A stretch of 64,000 nucleotides of DNA from Dugong dugon (taxonomy: Eukaryota > Chordata > Mammalia > Sirenia > Dugongidae). The translations under genes and the position numbers were made by a program. Shown one piece after another: positions 10,691 through 22,719 of this stretch. The stretch is from contig CM057460.1 of NCBI GenBank assembly GCA_030035585.1, positions 219,935,711-219,999,710 of the forward strand. The letters are read 5' to 3'. Position 1 is the stretch's first letter; each line of letters starts with the position of its first letter. Below the pieces are notes generated by a model that had not been told where the DNA came from, searched no databases, and worked only from the letters and a program-made list of their open reading frames with translations.

Positions 10691-11593
10691 GTTATCAGTG
10701 TAATCTAGAAAGCCAATAGCAGTCTGCTGCTGTGGACAATGAAGACTCAAGCCAGGTGGACCCTCTAAAAGAGCAAGTGATGCCTCCCTGAAACACCCAC
10801 CTGAAGGACAGGAGGTGACAGCATTTATTCACCCGCACCTATCTCCATTAACTGAAGGTTACATTGCAGACATTAACGTCCCACTTCTTCCCTCCCAACA
10901 ACTGAGAAGACCTAGAACAAAAAAGGGGAAAAACCCATGGTGGCTGTCTGAGATGGGATGCTGCAATTGTGAGAAGAATTTGAGCTTGCCAGAGCTGTTT
11001 ACCACATCTGTGGACAGTAGGTAGAGGAGATGTGACTTGGGTACCTGAGGCATCTACTTCAAGGAAGTTCACCTCCTTTTCCATTTTCCTGTTTGACTCT
11101 GTAATCAAACAAGCAAATATCAGGGGAAAAGGCGAAGCAGAGGATTTGAAAAATCCAGGTTGACTAACACAAGTTCTGGTGCCAAGAGATGAACACTTTA
11201 AGTCTTTCTGCTTTATTGGCAAACTGCTGAGAAATTGTGCAGTATTCTTGCAGCTGCTTTTTGATTATGATAATTATAAAGAAACAAATTAATGAAGAAG
11301 CCCAAGGGTATTGAGGAGCATTCTTCTGTTGTCACTGATATGCAAATGGTTATTCTCTTACAGGCTGACAGGGGTAACTAGGCTTAAAAATTAATGTGCA
11401 TGCCATGCTTTACATTTATTTACCTTTTCAGGGTAAATGCAGTCCGAGGTGATAAGAACCTGCAAAATGCAAAGTTCTAACTTGTTCTTTGGAAAATATA
11501 TACCTCTAAGCTCCAAAGACCAATGAAAGGAAAATTGTGGTAAGAGAATGTTGACCACAGTTGGTCATATTTTAAGACCGTACCAGCATACTC
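10691..11593. other. Intergenic DNA, nothing recognised
   Basis: Reading frames of 60-124 codons at 10815-11222 overlap on both strands and carry no family motif. No splice-bounded exon or repeat is recognised. Confidence 0.4.
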
Positions 11594-12505
11594 TTTTTTT
11601 TTTTTAATTGTGCTTTAAGTGAAAGTTTAAAGTTTGAGTCGGCTTCTCATACAAAAATTTATACAGACATTGTGATGTGACCCTAGCTGCTGTCCCTATA
11701 ATGGGACAGCACACTCCTCCTTTCCACTCTGGGTTTGCCGTGTCCATTCAACCAGCTTCTGTCCCTTTTTGCCTTCTCATCTCGCTTCTGGACAGGAGCT
11801 GCCCACTTAGTCTCATGTACCTACTTGAACTAAGAAGCACTCTCTTCACAAGTACCATTTTATGTCCCATAGTCCAGTCTAATCTTTGTCTGAAGAGTTG
11901 GCTTCAGGAATGGTTTCAGTTCTGGGCTAACAGAGAGTCCAGGGGCCCTGTCTTCCAGGGTCCATCCAGTCTCAGTCAGACCATTAAGTCTGGTCATTTT
12001 ATGACAATTTGAGTTCTGCACCCTGATTTTCTCCTGCTCCATCAGGGACTCTCTGTTGTTTTCCCTGTCAGGGTGGTCATCGGTGGTAGCCAGCACAATC
12101 TAGTTCTTCTGGTCTCAGGCTGATGGAGTCTCTGGTTTATGTGTCCCTTTCTGTCTCTTGGGCTAGTATTTTGCTTGTATCTTTGGTGTTCTTCATTCTC
12201 CTTTGCTCCAGGTGGGTTGGGACCAATTGATGCATCTTAGATGGCCACTTTCAAGCTTTTAAGACTCCAGATGCCACTCACCAAAGTAGGATGCAGAACA
12301 TTTTCTCAATAAACTTTGTTATACCAATTGTCCTAGATGTCCCCTGCAACCATGGTCCCTAGACCCCCATCCCTGCTACTCTGTACCTCAAAGTGTTTGG
12401 TTGTATTCAAGAAACTTCTTAGCTTTTGGTTTAGTTCAGTTGTGTTGACTTCTCCTGTATTGTGTGTTGTCCTTCCTTTCACCTAAGATAATTCTTATCT
12501 ACTAT
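11594..12505 (-). other. L1-A 3'UTR
   Basis: Non-coding 3' part of L1-A between the ORF2 end (about 12506) and the poly(A) complement at 11594-11605. It differs from the 3'UTR of L1-B, D and E, which carries a GTACTTCAGGTGAAGG block, so L1-A belongs to a different, older subfamily. The 128-bp fragment at 25078-25205 aligns with its 11755-11890 part. Confidence 0.75.
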
Positions 12506-13333
12506 CTAGTTAGTGGATATCCCTGTCCCTCCCTCTCCACCCTCGTAACCACCAAAGAATATTTTCTTCTGTGTGTAAACCACTTCTTGAGTTCTTATAA
12601 TAGTGGTCTTATATAATATTTGTCCCTTTTGCAACTGACTAATTTCACTCAGCATGATGCCTTCCAGATTCACCCATGTTATGAGGTGTTTCACAGATTC
12701 ATCATTGTTCTTCATCATTGCGTAGTATTCCATTGTGTGCATATACCATAATTTGTTTATCCATTTGTCTGTTGATAGGCACCTAGGTTGTTTCCATCTT
12801 TTTGCTATTGTGAACAGTGCTGCAATGAACATGGGTGTGCATATATCTATTCATGTGATGGCTCTTATTTCTCTAGGATACAGTCCAAGCAGTAGGATTG
12901 CTGGATCATATGTACTTCTATTTCTAGCCTTTTAAGGAAGTGCCAAATAGATTTCCAAAGTTGTTGTACCATTTTACATTCCCACCAGCAGTGTATCAGT
13001 GTTCCAGTCTCTCCACAACCTCTCCAACATTTATTATTTTGAGTTTTTTGGATTAATGTTAGCCTTGTTGGGATGAGATGGTAACTCATTGTACTTTTAA
13101 TTTGCATTTCTCTAATGGCTAATGATCATGAGCATTTCCTCATGTATCTGGTGGCCACCTGAATGTCTTCTTTGGTGAAGTGCCTGTTCATATCCTCTGA
13201 CCATTTTTCATTTGGGTTATTTTTCTTTTTGCTGTTGAGGTTTTGCAGTATCTTGTAGATTTTAGAGATTAGACGCCGATTGGATTTGTCATAGCCAAAA
13301 TTTTTTTCCCAGTCTGTAGATTGCCTTTTTACT
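12506..13333 (-). pseudogene. L1-A ORF2, C-terminal part
   Basis: This is the cysteine-rich C-terminal region of L1 ORF2p. A segment reading [18 protein letters not shown] lies near 13030-12960, followed by the conserved [20 protein letters not shown] stretch near 12790. In L1 this domain follows the reverse transcriptase and binds nucleic acid. The frame is broken between 12865 and 12832. The coding sequence continues on the far side of L1-B at 18316. Confidence 0.88.
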
Positions 13334-14534
13334 TTTTTTTAATTATTTATTTTTATTTTATTGTACTTCAGGTGAAGGCTTACAGAGCAAATAGTTTCTC
13401 ATGAAACAGTAGTACATATGTTGTTTTATTACATTGGTTAACAACCCCACAACATATTAACCGTCTAAATTATCAACCTTTTTTTTTTTTTTTTTGGTGA
13501 AAATACACTTAGCCAAAGATACACTGTTTCAAAAATTTATACATACACAGTTCAGTGACATTGACTACGCTCTTCCAATTGTGCTGTTATTCTCACTTAA
13601 GATGAAGGCTTACAAAACAAAATAGTTTCTCATTTAACAGTTACTACAAATGTTGCCCTATGACAATGGTTAACAATCTCACAACACATCAACAATATCC
13701 TTACTCAACCTTGGGTTCCCTATCACCAGCTTCCTTGTCCCCTTCTGCCTTCCGGCCCTTGTCACTGGAATCCTGTACCTCGTTAGACTCATTTGGTTTT
13801 ACGGGGCTGTCCACTCCCAGGCTGAACAGTGAACCTCGGAGGTAACTTCACCACTGAACTAAAAGGGTGTCTGGGGGTGATACTCTCAAGGTTTCTCCAG
13901 TCTCCTTTAGGCCAGTAAATCTGGTCTTTTTTTTTTTTTTTTTTTTTTTGAGTTACAATTATGCTCTACATCTTTCTCCAGCTCTGTCCAGAACCCTCTG
14001 TTGTGATCCTGGTCAGAGCAGTCAGTGGTGGTAGCCGGGCACCATCTAGCTGTACTGGACTCAGTCCGGTGGAGGCTTTGGTAGCTGTGGACAATTAGTC
14101 CTTTGGACTAATCTTTTCCTTGTATCCTGTTCTCTTCATTCTCCCTTGCTCCCGAAGGGATGAGACCAGTGGAGTATCTTAGATGGCTGCTCACAGGCTT
14201 TTAAGACCTCAGACACTACTCAGCAAGGTAGAATGTAGAGCATTGTCTTCATAAGCTGTGTCATGCCAATTGAGCTAGATGTTCCCCGAGACCATGGTCT
14301 CCAGAGCCCTCCTCCCAGCAATTCAGTCCCTCAGGGAGTTTGGATGTGTCTATGGGGCTTCCATGACCTTTCCTTGCGCAGGTTGTGCTAGTTTCCCGTG
14401 TATTGTGTACAGTCTCACCTTTCACCCAAGATACCACTTATCTATTGCCTGTTTAGTATTTCTCCCCCACCCCTCCCATCCCTGGTAACCAACAAATATT
14501 TTTACATGTTGTGTGTGAACTTTTTCATGGGTTT
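13334..14534 (-). other. L1-B 3'UTR
   Basis: About 1.2 kb of non-coding L1 3'UTR, shared nearly base for base with L1-D (44829-45966) and L1-E (58338-59517). It holds two T runs (13480-13496 and 13927-13950) and a block beginning TTCAGTGACATTGACTACGC. Short plus-strand reading frames here are shadows. Confidence 0.8.
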
Positions 14535-17500
14535 TTACAATAGAGGTCTCATACAATATTTGTCCTTTTGTGATTGACTTATTTCACTCAGCATAAGGTC
14601 CTCCAGTTTCATCCATGTTATGAGATGGTTCACAGATTCATTGTTGTTCTTTCTCATTACATAGCACTCCATTGTGTGAATGTACCATAGTTTGTTTATC
14701 CATTCATCTGTTGATGGGCATCTAGGTTGTTTCCATCGTTTTGCTATTGTGAACAATGCTGCCATGAACATAGGTGTGCATATGTCTATTCGAGTGATGA
14801 CTCTTGTTTCTCTAAGATATATTCCTAGGAGTGGGATTGCTGGATCGAATGGTATGTCTATTTCTAGCTTTCTGAGGAAGCGCCATATCATTTTCCAAAA
14901 TGGTTGTATCATTTTGCATTCCCACCAGCAGTGCATAAGAGTTCCGATCTACCCGCAGCACCTCCAACATTTGTTATTTCCAGTGTTTTTGATTCGTGCC
15001 AGTAATGCCGGGCTGAGATGCTATCTAATTGTGGTTTTAATTTGCATTTCTCTAATGGCTAGTGATCGCGAGCATTTCCTCATGTGTCTGTTGGCCATTT
15101 GAATGTCTTCTTTGGTGAAGTGTCTGTTCATTTCCTTTACCCATTTTTAAATAGGATTTTTGACTTTTTGTTGTAGAAGTGTTGGGTTTTCTTGTAGATT
15201 ATGGAGATTAGACCTTTGTCTGACTTGTACTGTCCAAAAATTTTTTCCCAGTCTGTAGGTTCTCTTTTTACTCTTTTGGTGAAGTCTTTTGAAGAGCATA
15301 GGTTTTTGATTTTTAGAAGATCCCAGTTATCTAGCTTATCTGTTGGGTTTTGTGTGTTGATGGTTATGGTTTGTATCCTGTTAAGGCACTGTATTAAGGC
15401 CTGAAGCGGTGGTCCTATTTTTTCTTCTATGAACTTTATAGTTTTAGGCTTTATATTCAGGTCTTTGATCCATTTTGAAGTGGTTTTTGTATACAGTGTG
15501 AGGTATGGGTCCTGTTTCATTTCTTTGCAAATGGATATCCAGTTTTGCCAGCACCGTTTGTTAAAAAGACTGTTTCCCCATTTGGTGGACTTTGGGCCCT
15601 TGTCAAAGATCAGGTGACCGTAGGTGGATGGATTTACATCTGGGTTCTCAATTCTGTTCCATAGGTCAATGTATCTGTCATTGTACCAGTACCAGGCTGT
15701 TTTGACTACTGTAGCTGTATAGTAGGTTCTGAAGTCAGGCAGTGTGAGTTCTCCAACTTTATTCTTCTTCTTCAGTAGTACTTTACTTACTCGGGGCTTC
15801 TTCCCTTTCCATATAAATTTAATGATTAGTTTTTCCATCTCTTTGAAGAATGTTGCTGGTATTTGGATCGGGATTGCATTGTATTTGTAAATTGCTTTGG
15901 GTAGGATTGACATTTTCACAATGTTGAGTCTGCCTATCCATGAGCATGGTATGTTTTTCCATTTATGTAGATCTCTTTGGGTTTCATGCAGTAGTGTTTT
16001 GTGGTTTTCTTTGTATAGGTCTTTTACATCCCTTGTCAGATTTATTCCTAAGTATTTTATCTTTTCAGGGGCTATTGAAAATGGTATTGATTTCCTGATT
16101 TCCTTTTCATTGTTCTCCTTATTGGTGTGTAGGAATCCAACTGATTTTTGAATGTTTATCTTGTATTCTGCTACTCTGCTGAATCTTTCTATGAGTTCCA
16201 GTAGATTTCTCGTGGAGTCTTTAGGGTTTTCTACGTATGGTATCATATCACCTGCATACAGGGACAGTTTAACATCTTCATTACCAATTTGGATGCCCTT
16301 TATTTCCTTTTCTTGCCTTATTGCTCTAGCTAGAACTTCCAGCACAATGTTAAATAGGAGTGGTGATAAAGGGCATCCTTGTCTTGTTCCTGTTTTCAAG
16401 GGGAATGTTTTCAGCCTCTCTCCATTAAGAATGGTGTTGGCTGTTTGTTTTGCATAGATGCCCTTTATTATGTTGAGAAATTTCCCTTCTATACCTATTT
16501 TATTGAGAGTTTTTATCAGGAATAGATGTTGGACTTTGTCAAATGCCTTTTCTGCAGCAATTGTGATGATCATGTGATTCTTTTGTTAACTTTTATTTAT
16601 GTGGTGGATTACATTGATTGATTTTCTAATGTTGAACCATCCTTGCACACCTGGTATGAATCCTACTTGGTCATGGTGTAGTATTTTTTTAATATGATGC
16701 TGAATTCTATTGGCTAGAATTTTGTTGAGAATTTTTGCATCTATATTCATGAGAGATATTGGTCTGTAATTTTCTTTTTTTGTGACATTTTTGCCTCGTT
16801 TTGGCATCAGCGCTATGCTGGCTTCTTAGAATGAATTTGGAAGTGTTTCTTCCTCTTCTATGCTCTGAAATAGCTTGAGTAGTACTGGTACAAGCTCTTC
16901 TGTAAATGTTTTGTAGAATTATCCAGTGAAGCCATCTGGGATAGGGCTTTTTTTGGTTGGGAGTTTTTTTTATTACCTTTTCAATCTCTTCTCTTGTTAT
17001 GGGTCTGTTCAGATTTTCAACATCACTTTGTGGTAGTTTGGGTAGGCTGTGTGTTTCTAGAAATTTATCCATTTCCTCTAGGTTTTCAAATTTGTTGGAG
17101 TATAGTTTTTTATAATATTCTGTTATAATCCTTTCTATTTAAGTTGGGTCTGTTGTAATGTCCCCCGTTTCATTTCTTATTTGGGTTATTTGTGTCCTCT
17201 CCTGTTTTTCTTTTGTCAGTCTGGCCAGTGGTTTGTCGGTTTTGTTGATTCTTTCAAAGAACCAACTTTTGGTTTTGTTGATTCTTTCTATTGTTTTTCT
17301 GTTTTCTATTTCATTTATTTCTGCTCTGATCTTTATTATTTCCTTTCTTCCAGTGGTTGTGGGCTTTTTTTGCTGTTCTCTTTCTATTTGTTTGAGTCGT
17401 GTAGTTAACGTTTTGATTTTGTCCCTTTCTTCTTTTTTGATATGTGCATCTGTTGCTATAAATTGTCCTCTGAGGACTGCCTTTGCTGTGTCCCAAAGGT

Positions 17501-18306
17501 TTTGGTATGATGTGTTTTCATTCTCATTTGATTCTAGGAATTTTTTTATTCCATCTCTGATTTCTTCTATTACCCACTGATGTGTAAGGAGGGTATTATT
17601 CAGTTTCCATGTAGTTGATTTTTTTTCCTTGCTCTTTCTATTGTTAATTTCTACCTTGATGGCATTGTGGTCAGAGAAGATACCTTGAATTATCTCAACG
17701 TTTTGGATCTTGTTGAGGATTGCTCTGTGGCCTACGATGTGGTGTATTCTGGAGAATGTTCCATGTGCCTTGGAAAAGAATGTGTACTTTCCAGTGGTTG
17801 GATGGATTGTTCTATATATGTCTAAGAGAGCAAGTTGGCTGACTGTGCCCTTGAGGTCTTCTGTATCTTTGCTGAGTTTCTTCTTAGTTGTTCTGTCCTT
17901 TACTGAGAGTGGTGTGTTGAAAACTCCTACTATTATTGTGGAAGTGTCAATTTCTCTTTTCAGTGTTGTTAGAGTTTGTTTTATGTATTTTGGAGCCCTG
18001 TCATTGGGTGCGTGGATGTTTATTATGGTTATGTCTTCAAGATGGATCTTCCGCTTAATCATTATATAGTGTCCTTCTTTGTCTTTTATGGTAGATTTTG
18101 TTTTAAAGTCTATTTTATCTGGGATTAGAATTGCCACTCCTGCTCTTTTTTGGTAGTTGTTAGCTTGATATATTTTTTTCCAACCCTTGACTTTTAATAA
18201 ATTAACATCTTTGTTTCTAAGGTGTGTCTCTTGTAGACAGCATATGGATGGATCTTGTTTTCTTATCTATTCTGTCACTCTCCATCTCTTTATGGGTGCA
18301 TTGAGT
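14535..18306 (-). pseudogene. L1-B ORF2 (endonuclease, reverse transcriptase, C-terminal domain)
   Basis: Domains in order: endonuclease (open piece 18137-17139), linker and RT start (17072-16586), RT (16573-15137, 478 codons) and cysteine-rich end (14936-14535). Key residues are lost. The endonuclease GDFNT motif reads GVFNT (Asp to Val, codon near 17919-17927), and RIDHI reads RIHHI (Asp to His, near 17742). The RT FADDM motif reads YAGDM (first Asp to Gly, codons 16247-16258). SDHN of the endonuclease is intact. A +1 frameshift lies in the A8 run complemented at 16964-16971. By family knowledge this copy can neither nick nor reverse transcribe. Confidence 0.9.
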
Positions 18307-18315
18307 CTTTTTACT

Positions 18316-21300
18316 GTTTTGATGAAGTCCTTTGATGAACATAAGTGTTTGATTTTTAGGAGCTCCCAGTTATCCAGTTTCTCTTCTGGTGTTTACACAC
18401 TGCTAGTTATGTCTGTATTCTGTTTATGCCATGTATTAGGGCTCCTAGCATTGTCCCTATTTTTCTTCCATGATCTTTATCGTTTAAGACTTTATATTTA
18501 GGTCTTTGATCCATTTTGAGTTAGTTTTTGTGCATGGTGTGAGGTATGGGTCTTGTTTCAGTTTTTTGCTGATGGATATCCAGTTATGCCAGCACGATTT
18601 GTTAAGAGATTATCTTTTCCCCAATTAATGGACCTTGGGTCCTTGTCAAATATCAGCTGCTCATAGGTTCCACTGGTCTGTATCTGTTGTTGTTGTACCA
18701 GTACCAGGCTGTTTTGACTACTGTGGTGATGTAATAGGTTATAATATCAGGTAGAGTGAGGCCTCCCATTTTGTTCTTCTTCTTGAGTAATGCTTTACTT
18801 ATTTGGTGCCTCTTCCCTTTCCATATGACTTTGGTGACTTGTTTCTCCATCTCATTAAAATATACCATTGGAATTTGGATCTGGATTGCATTGTATCTGT
18901 ACATCACTTTGGGCAGAATAGACATTTTCACAATGTTGAGTCTTCCTGTCCATGAGCAAAGTATTTTTTACCACTTATGTAGGTCTCTTTTGGTTTCTTG
19001 CAGTAGTGTCTTGTAGTTTTCTTTGTATAGATCTTTTATATCTCTGGTTTAGATTTATTCCTAAGTATTTTATCTTATTGGGGACTATTGTAAATGGTAT
19101 CAGTTTGGTGATTTCCTCTTGGAAGTTCTCTTGTTTGGTGTAGAGGAATCCAACTGATTTTTGTATGTTTAACTTGTATCCTGATACTTTGCTGAAATCT
19201 TCTATCAGTTCCAGTAGTTTTCTTGTTGATTCTTTGGTGTTTTCTGTGTATAAGATCATAACATCTGCAAACAGAGATACTTTTACTTCTTCCTTACCAA
19301 TTTGGATGCCCATTATTTCTTTTTTCTAGCCTAATTGCTCTAGCTATGACCTCCAGCATAATGTTGAAATAGGAGTGGTGATAAGCGGCATCCATGTCTG
19401 GTTCCCATTCTCAAGGGGAATGCGTTCAGGCTCTCTCCATTTAGGATGATGTTGGTTGTTGGCTTTGTATAAATGCCCTTAATTATGTTGAGGAATTTCT
19501 CTTCTGTTCCTATTTTGTTGAGAGATTTTACCACGAATTGGTGTTGGACTTTGTCAAATGCCTTTTCTGCATCAATTGATAAGATCATGTGGTTCTTGTC
19601 TTTTTTTTAATTTATGTGATGGTTTACATTGATTATTTTTCTAATTTTGAACCATCCCTGCATACCTGGTATAAATCCCACTTGATCATGGTGAATTTTT
19701 TTTTTTTTTGATGTATCATTGAATTCTATTGACTAGAATTTTGTTGAGGATTTTTGTGTCTATGTTCATGAGGGATATTGGTCTGTAGTTTTCTTTTTTT
19801 GTGATGTCTTTACCTGGTTTTGGTATCAGGGTTATGGTGGCTTCATAGAATGAGTTTGGGAGTATTCCATCCTTTTCTATGCTCTGAAATACCCTTAGTA
19901 GTAGTGGTGTTAACTCTTCTCTGAAAGTTTGGTAGAATCCAGTGAAACTGTCCGGGCTGGGACATTTTTGTTGTTGGGAGTTTTTAAATTACCTTTTCAA
20001 TCTCTTCTTTTGTTATGGGTGTATTTAGTTGTTCTACCTCTGTTTGTGTTAGTTTAGGTAAGTAGTGTGTTTCTAGAAATTTGTCCATTTCCTCTAGGTT
20101 TTCAAATTTGTTAAAGTACAATTTTTCATAGGATTCTGTTTCTATTCTTTTAATTTCAGTTGCGTCTGTTGTGATATCACCCATTTCATTTCTTATTTGG
20201 GTTATTTGCTTCCTCTCAAGTTTTTCTTTTGTCAGTTTTGGCAATGATTTATCTATTTTGTTGATCTTTTCAGAGAACCAGCTTTTGGTCTTGTTAACTC
20301 TTTCAATTGTTTTTCTATTTTCTGTTTCATTTAATTCTGCTCTAATTTTTATTATTTATTTTCTTTTGGTGCCTGAGGGCTTCTTTTGCTGCTCTCTTTC
20401 TATTTGTTTGAGTTGTAGGGTTAACATTTTGATTGTGGCCCTTTTTTCTTTTTAGATATGTGCATGTGTTGCTATAAATTTACCTCTGAGCACTGCTTTT
20501 GCTGTGTCCCAAAGGTTCTGGTACGATGTGTTTTCATTCTGATTTGATTCTGTGAATTTCTTTATTCTCTCCTTAATTTCTTCTATAACCCAGTAGTTTT
20601 TGAGCAAGGTGTTGTTTAGTTTCCAGGTGTTTGATTTTTTTCCTTGCTTTTTCTGTTACTGATGTCCACTTTTATGGCTTTATGGTCAGAAAAGGTGCTT
20701 TGTAATATTTCAATGCTTTGAATTTCTGTTAAGGCTTGCTTTGTGTCCTAATATGTGGTCTTTTCTGGAGGATGTTCCATGTGCATTGGAAAGGAAAGTA
20801 TACTTGGCTGCTGTTGGGTGGAGTGTTCTGTATATGTCCAAGAGGTCAAGTTGGTTGATTGTGACATTTAGCTCTTCCATGTCTTTTTGAGCTTCTTTCT
20901 GGATGTTCTTTCCTTCACCAAAGTGGTGTGTTGAAGTTTCCCTCTATTATTTTGGCAGAGTCTCTCTCTCTTTTCAATGCTGTTAGAGTTTGTTTTATGT
21001 ATTTGGAACCCTGTCACTGGGTGTGTAAATATTTATTATGGTTATGCCCTTCTGGTGTATTGACCCTTTAATCATTATATAGTGTCCTTCCTTATCATCT
21101 GTGGTAGATTTTACTTTAAAGTCTATTTTGTCAGAGATTAATATTGCCACTCCTGCTCTTTTTTGAGTGTTGTTAGCTTGATATATATATTTTCCATCCT
21201 TTGAGTTTTAGTTTGTTTTTGTCTTTAAGGTGTGTGTCTTGTAGGCAGCATACAGACAGATCATGTTTTTTTCTCCGTTCTGCCACTCTCTGTCTCTTTA

Positions 21301-21364
21301 TTGGTGCATCTATTCCATTTACATTCAACGAAACTATTGATAGATAGGAGTTTAGTGATGTCAT
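18316..21364 (-). pseudogene. L1-A ORF2, endonuclease and reverse transcriptase part
   Basis: The start is taken as the ATG at 21364, giving MTSLNSYLSIVSLNVNGI, the usual L1 ORF2p N-terminus. The next motif reads QDTHL where most L1s have QETHL, a Glu to Asp change at a catalytic endonuclease position. The frame then decays through many stops and indels. Readable RT pieces lie at 20244-19984, 19588-19340 ([12 protein letters not shown]) and 19313-18975. The RT site reads FADVM at 19260-19271, so the second catalytic Asp is lost. The last 18650-18316 stretch leads into the part beyond L1-B. Confidence 0.88.
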
Positions 21365-21813
21365 TTTGATGTCTTTTTTTGTGTGTTGTTGACAGTTTCT
21401 TTGTTCCACTTAATTTTCTGTGCTGAGTTGTTTTTCTTTATGTATTTTCTTTTCATCTTTTTCATTGTTGTTGATTTTGTATTTGCTGAGTTTTTATATT
21501 TTTCTTGTTTTTTATTTTGATGTGTACAATTGTTAGTTTCCTTTGTGGTGACCTTAATATTTACCCCTATTTTTCTAAGTTTAAACCAATCTTTTATTTC
21601 TTTATGTCATCTTGACTTCCTCTCCATATGGAAGATCTATGACTACATTTTGTAGTCCCTCTTTTTTGTTTTAATGTAGTCATCTTTTATATATTGACAT
21701 CTCCATTTCCCTATTTTCAGCATTTTAGCTTTGATTTATTTTTGTGACTTCTCTATCTTGGCTGATATCTGGTTGCTGTGTTCTGTATTCTAGTCTTGGC
21801 TTGTTATCTGATG

Positions 21814-22719
21814 TTATTGATTTTTTGACCAGAGGGCTCCCTTTAGTATTTCTTGTAATTTTGGTTTGGTTTTTGCAAATTCCCTAAACTTCTGTTTATC
21901 TGGAAATGCCCTAATTTTGCCATCATATTTGAGAGACAGTTTTGCTGGATATATAATTCTTAGCTGGCAGTTTTTTTCCTTCAAAGCTTTATATATGTCA
22001 TCCCATTGCCTTCTTGCGTGCATGGTTTCCGCTGAGTAGTCGGAGCTTATTCTTATTGACTCTCCTTTGTAGATGACTTTTCGTTTATCCCTAGCTGCTC
22101 TTAAAATTCTCTCTTTATCTTTCATTGTGGCAAGTTTGATTATAATATGTCTTGGTGACTTTCTTTTGGGATCTACCTTGTGTAGGGTTCGATGAGCATC
22201 TTGGATAGATATCTTGTCATATTTCATGACATAAGGGAAGTTTTCTGCCAACAAATCTTCAACAATTCTCTCTGTATTTTCTGTTATTCCCCCCTGTTCT
22301 GGTACTTCAATCACTCTTAGGTTATTCCTCTTGATAGAGTCCTACATAATTCTTAGGGTTTCTTCATTTTTTGAAATTCTTTTATCTGATTTTTCCTCAA
22401 ATAAGTTAGTGTCACATGTCTTATCTTCAATCTCACTAATTCTGACTTCCATTGCCTAAATTCTACTCCTATGACTTCCTATTGAGTTGTCTAATCCTGA
22501 AATTTTATTGTTAATCTTCTGCATTTCTGCTTGCTGTCTCTCTATGGATTGTTGCAGCCTGTTAAATTTGTCATTGTGCTCTTCTGTAATCTCCTTAAGT
22601 TCCTCTATTGCTTTGTCTGTGTGTTTCTTGGCTTGTTCTGTATTTTGACTGATCTCCTTCCTGATATCTTGAAGAGTTCTGTATATTAATCTTTTGTATT
22701 CTATCTCCAGTAATTCCAA
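21814..22719 (-). pseudogene. L1-A ORF1, nearly intact
   Basis: L1 ORF1p is the trimeric RNA-binding chaperone that coats L1 RNA. Here a 302-codon frame runs from 22719 to 21814 in one phase with two in-frame stops, one at about 22456 and one at about 22345. The N-terminal piece (22719-22456) is a heptad-rich coiled coil. The C-terminal piece (22314-21814) holds the RRM-like and C-terminal domains, including IIIKLATMKDKERILRAAR and the closing LQEILKGALW. The true start may lie further upstream, as the chosen start gives a shorter coiled coil than is usual. Confidence 0.85.

Larger units (their letters stand above)
13334..18306 (-). mobile_element. L1-B: 5'-truncated L1 inserted into L1-A, antisense
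   Basis: It is bounded by a 9-bp target duplication, CTTTTTACT, at 13325-13333 and 18307-18315. L1-A's ORF2 reads up to the left copy and resumes exactly at the right copy. The insert begins at its 3' end with an A/T-rich tail complement and the GTACTTCAGGTGAAGGC 3'UTR block. It ends 5'-truncated within the first 60 or so codons of ORF2. Length is about 4.97 kb. It belongs to the same young subfamily as L1-D and L1-E. Confidence 0.93.

Noticed and set aside
16152-18501. Hydrophobic membrane-protein-like frames on the plus strand
   Set aside because: They are antisense to L1 ORF2. The T-rich complement of A-rich L1 coding DNA gives Phe/Leu/Ser-rich peptides, and the same happens at 48587-49009 and 62139-62561.
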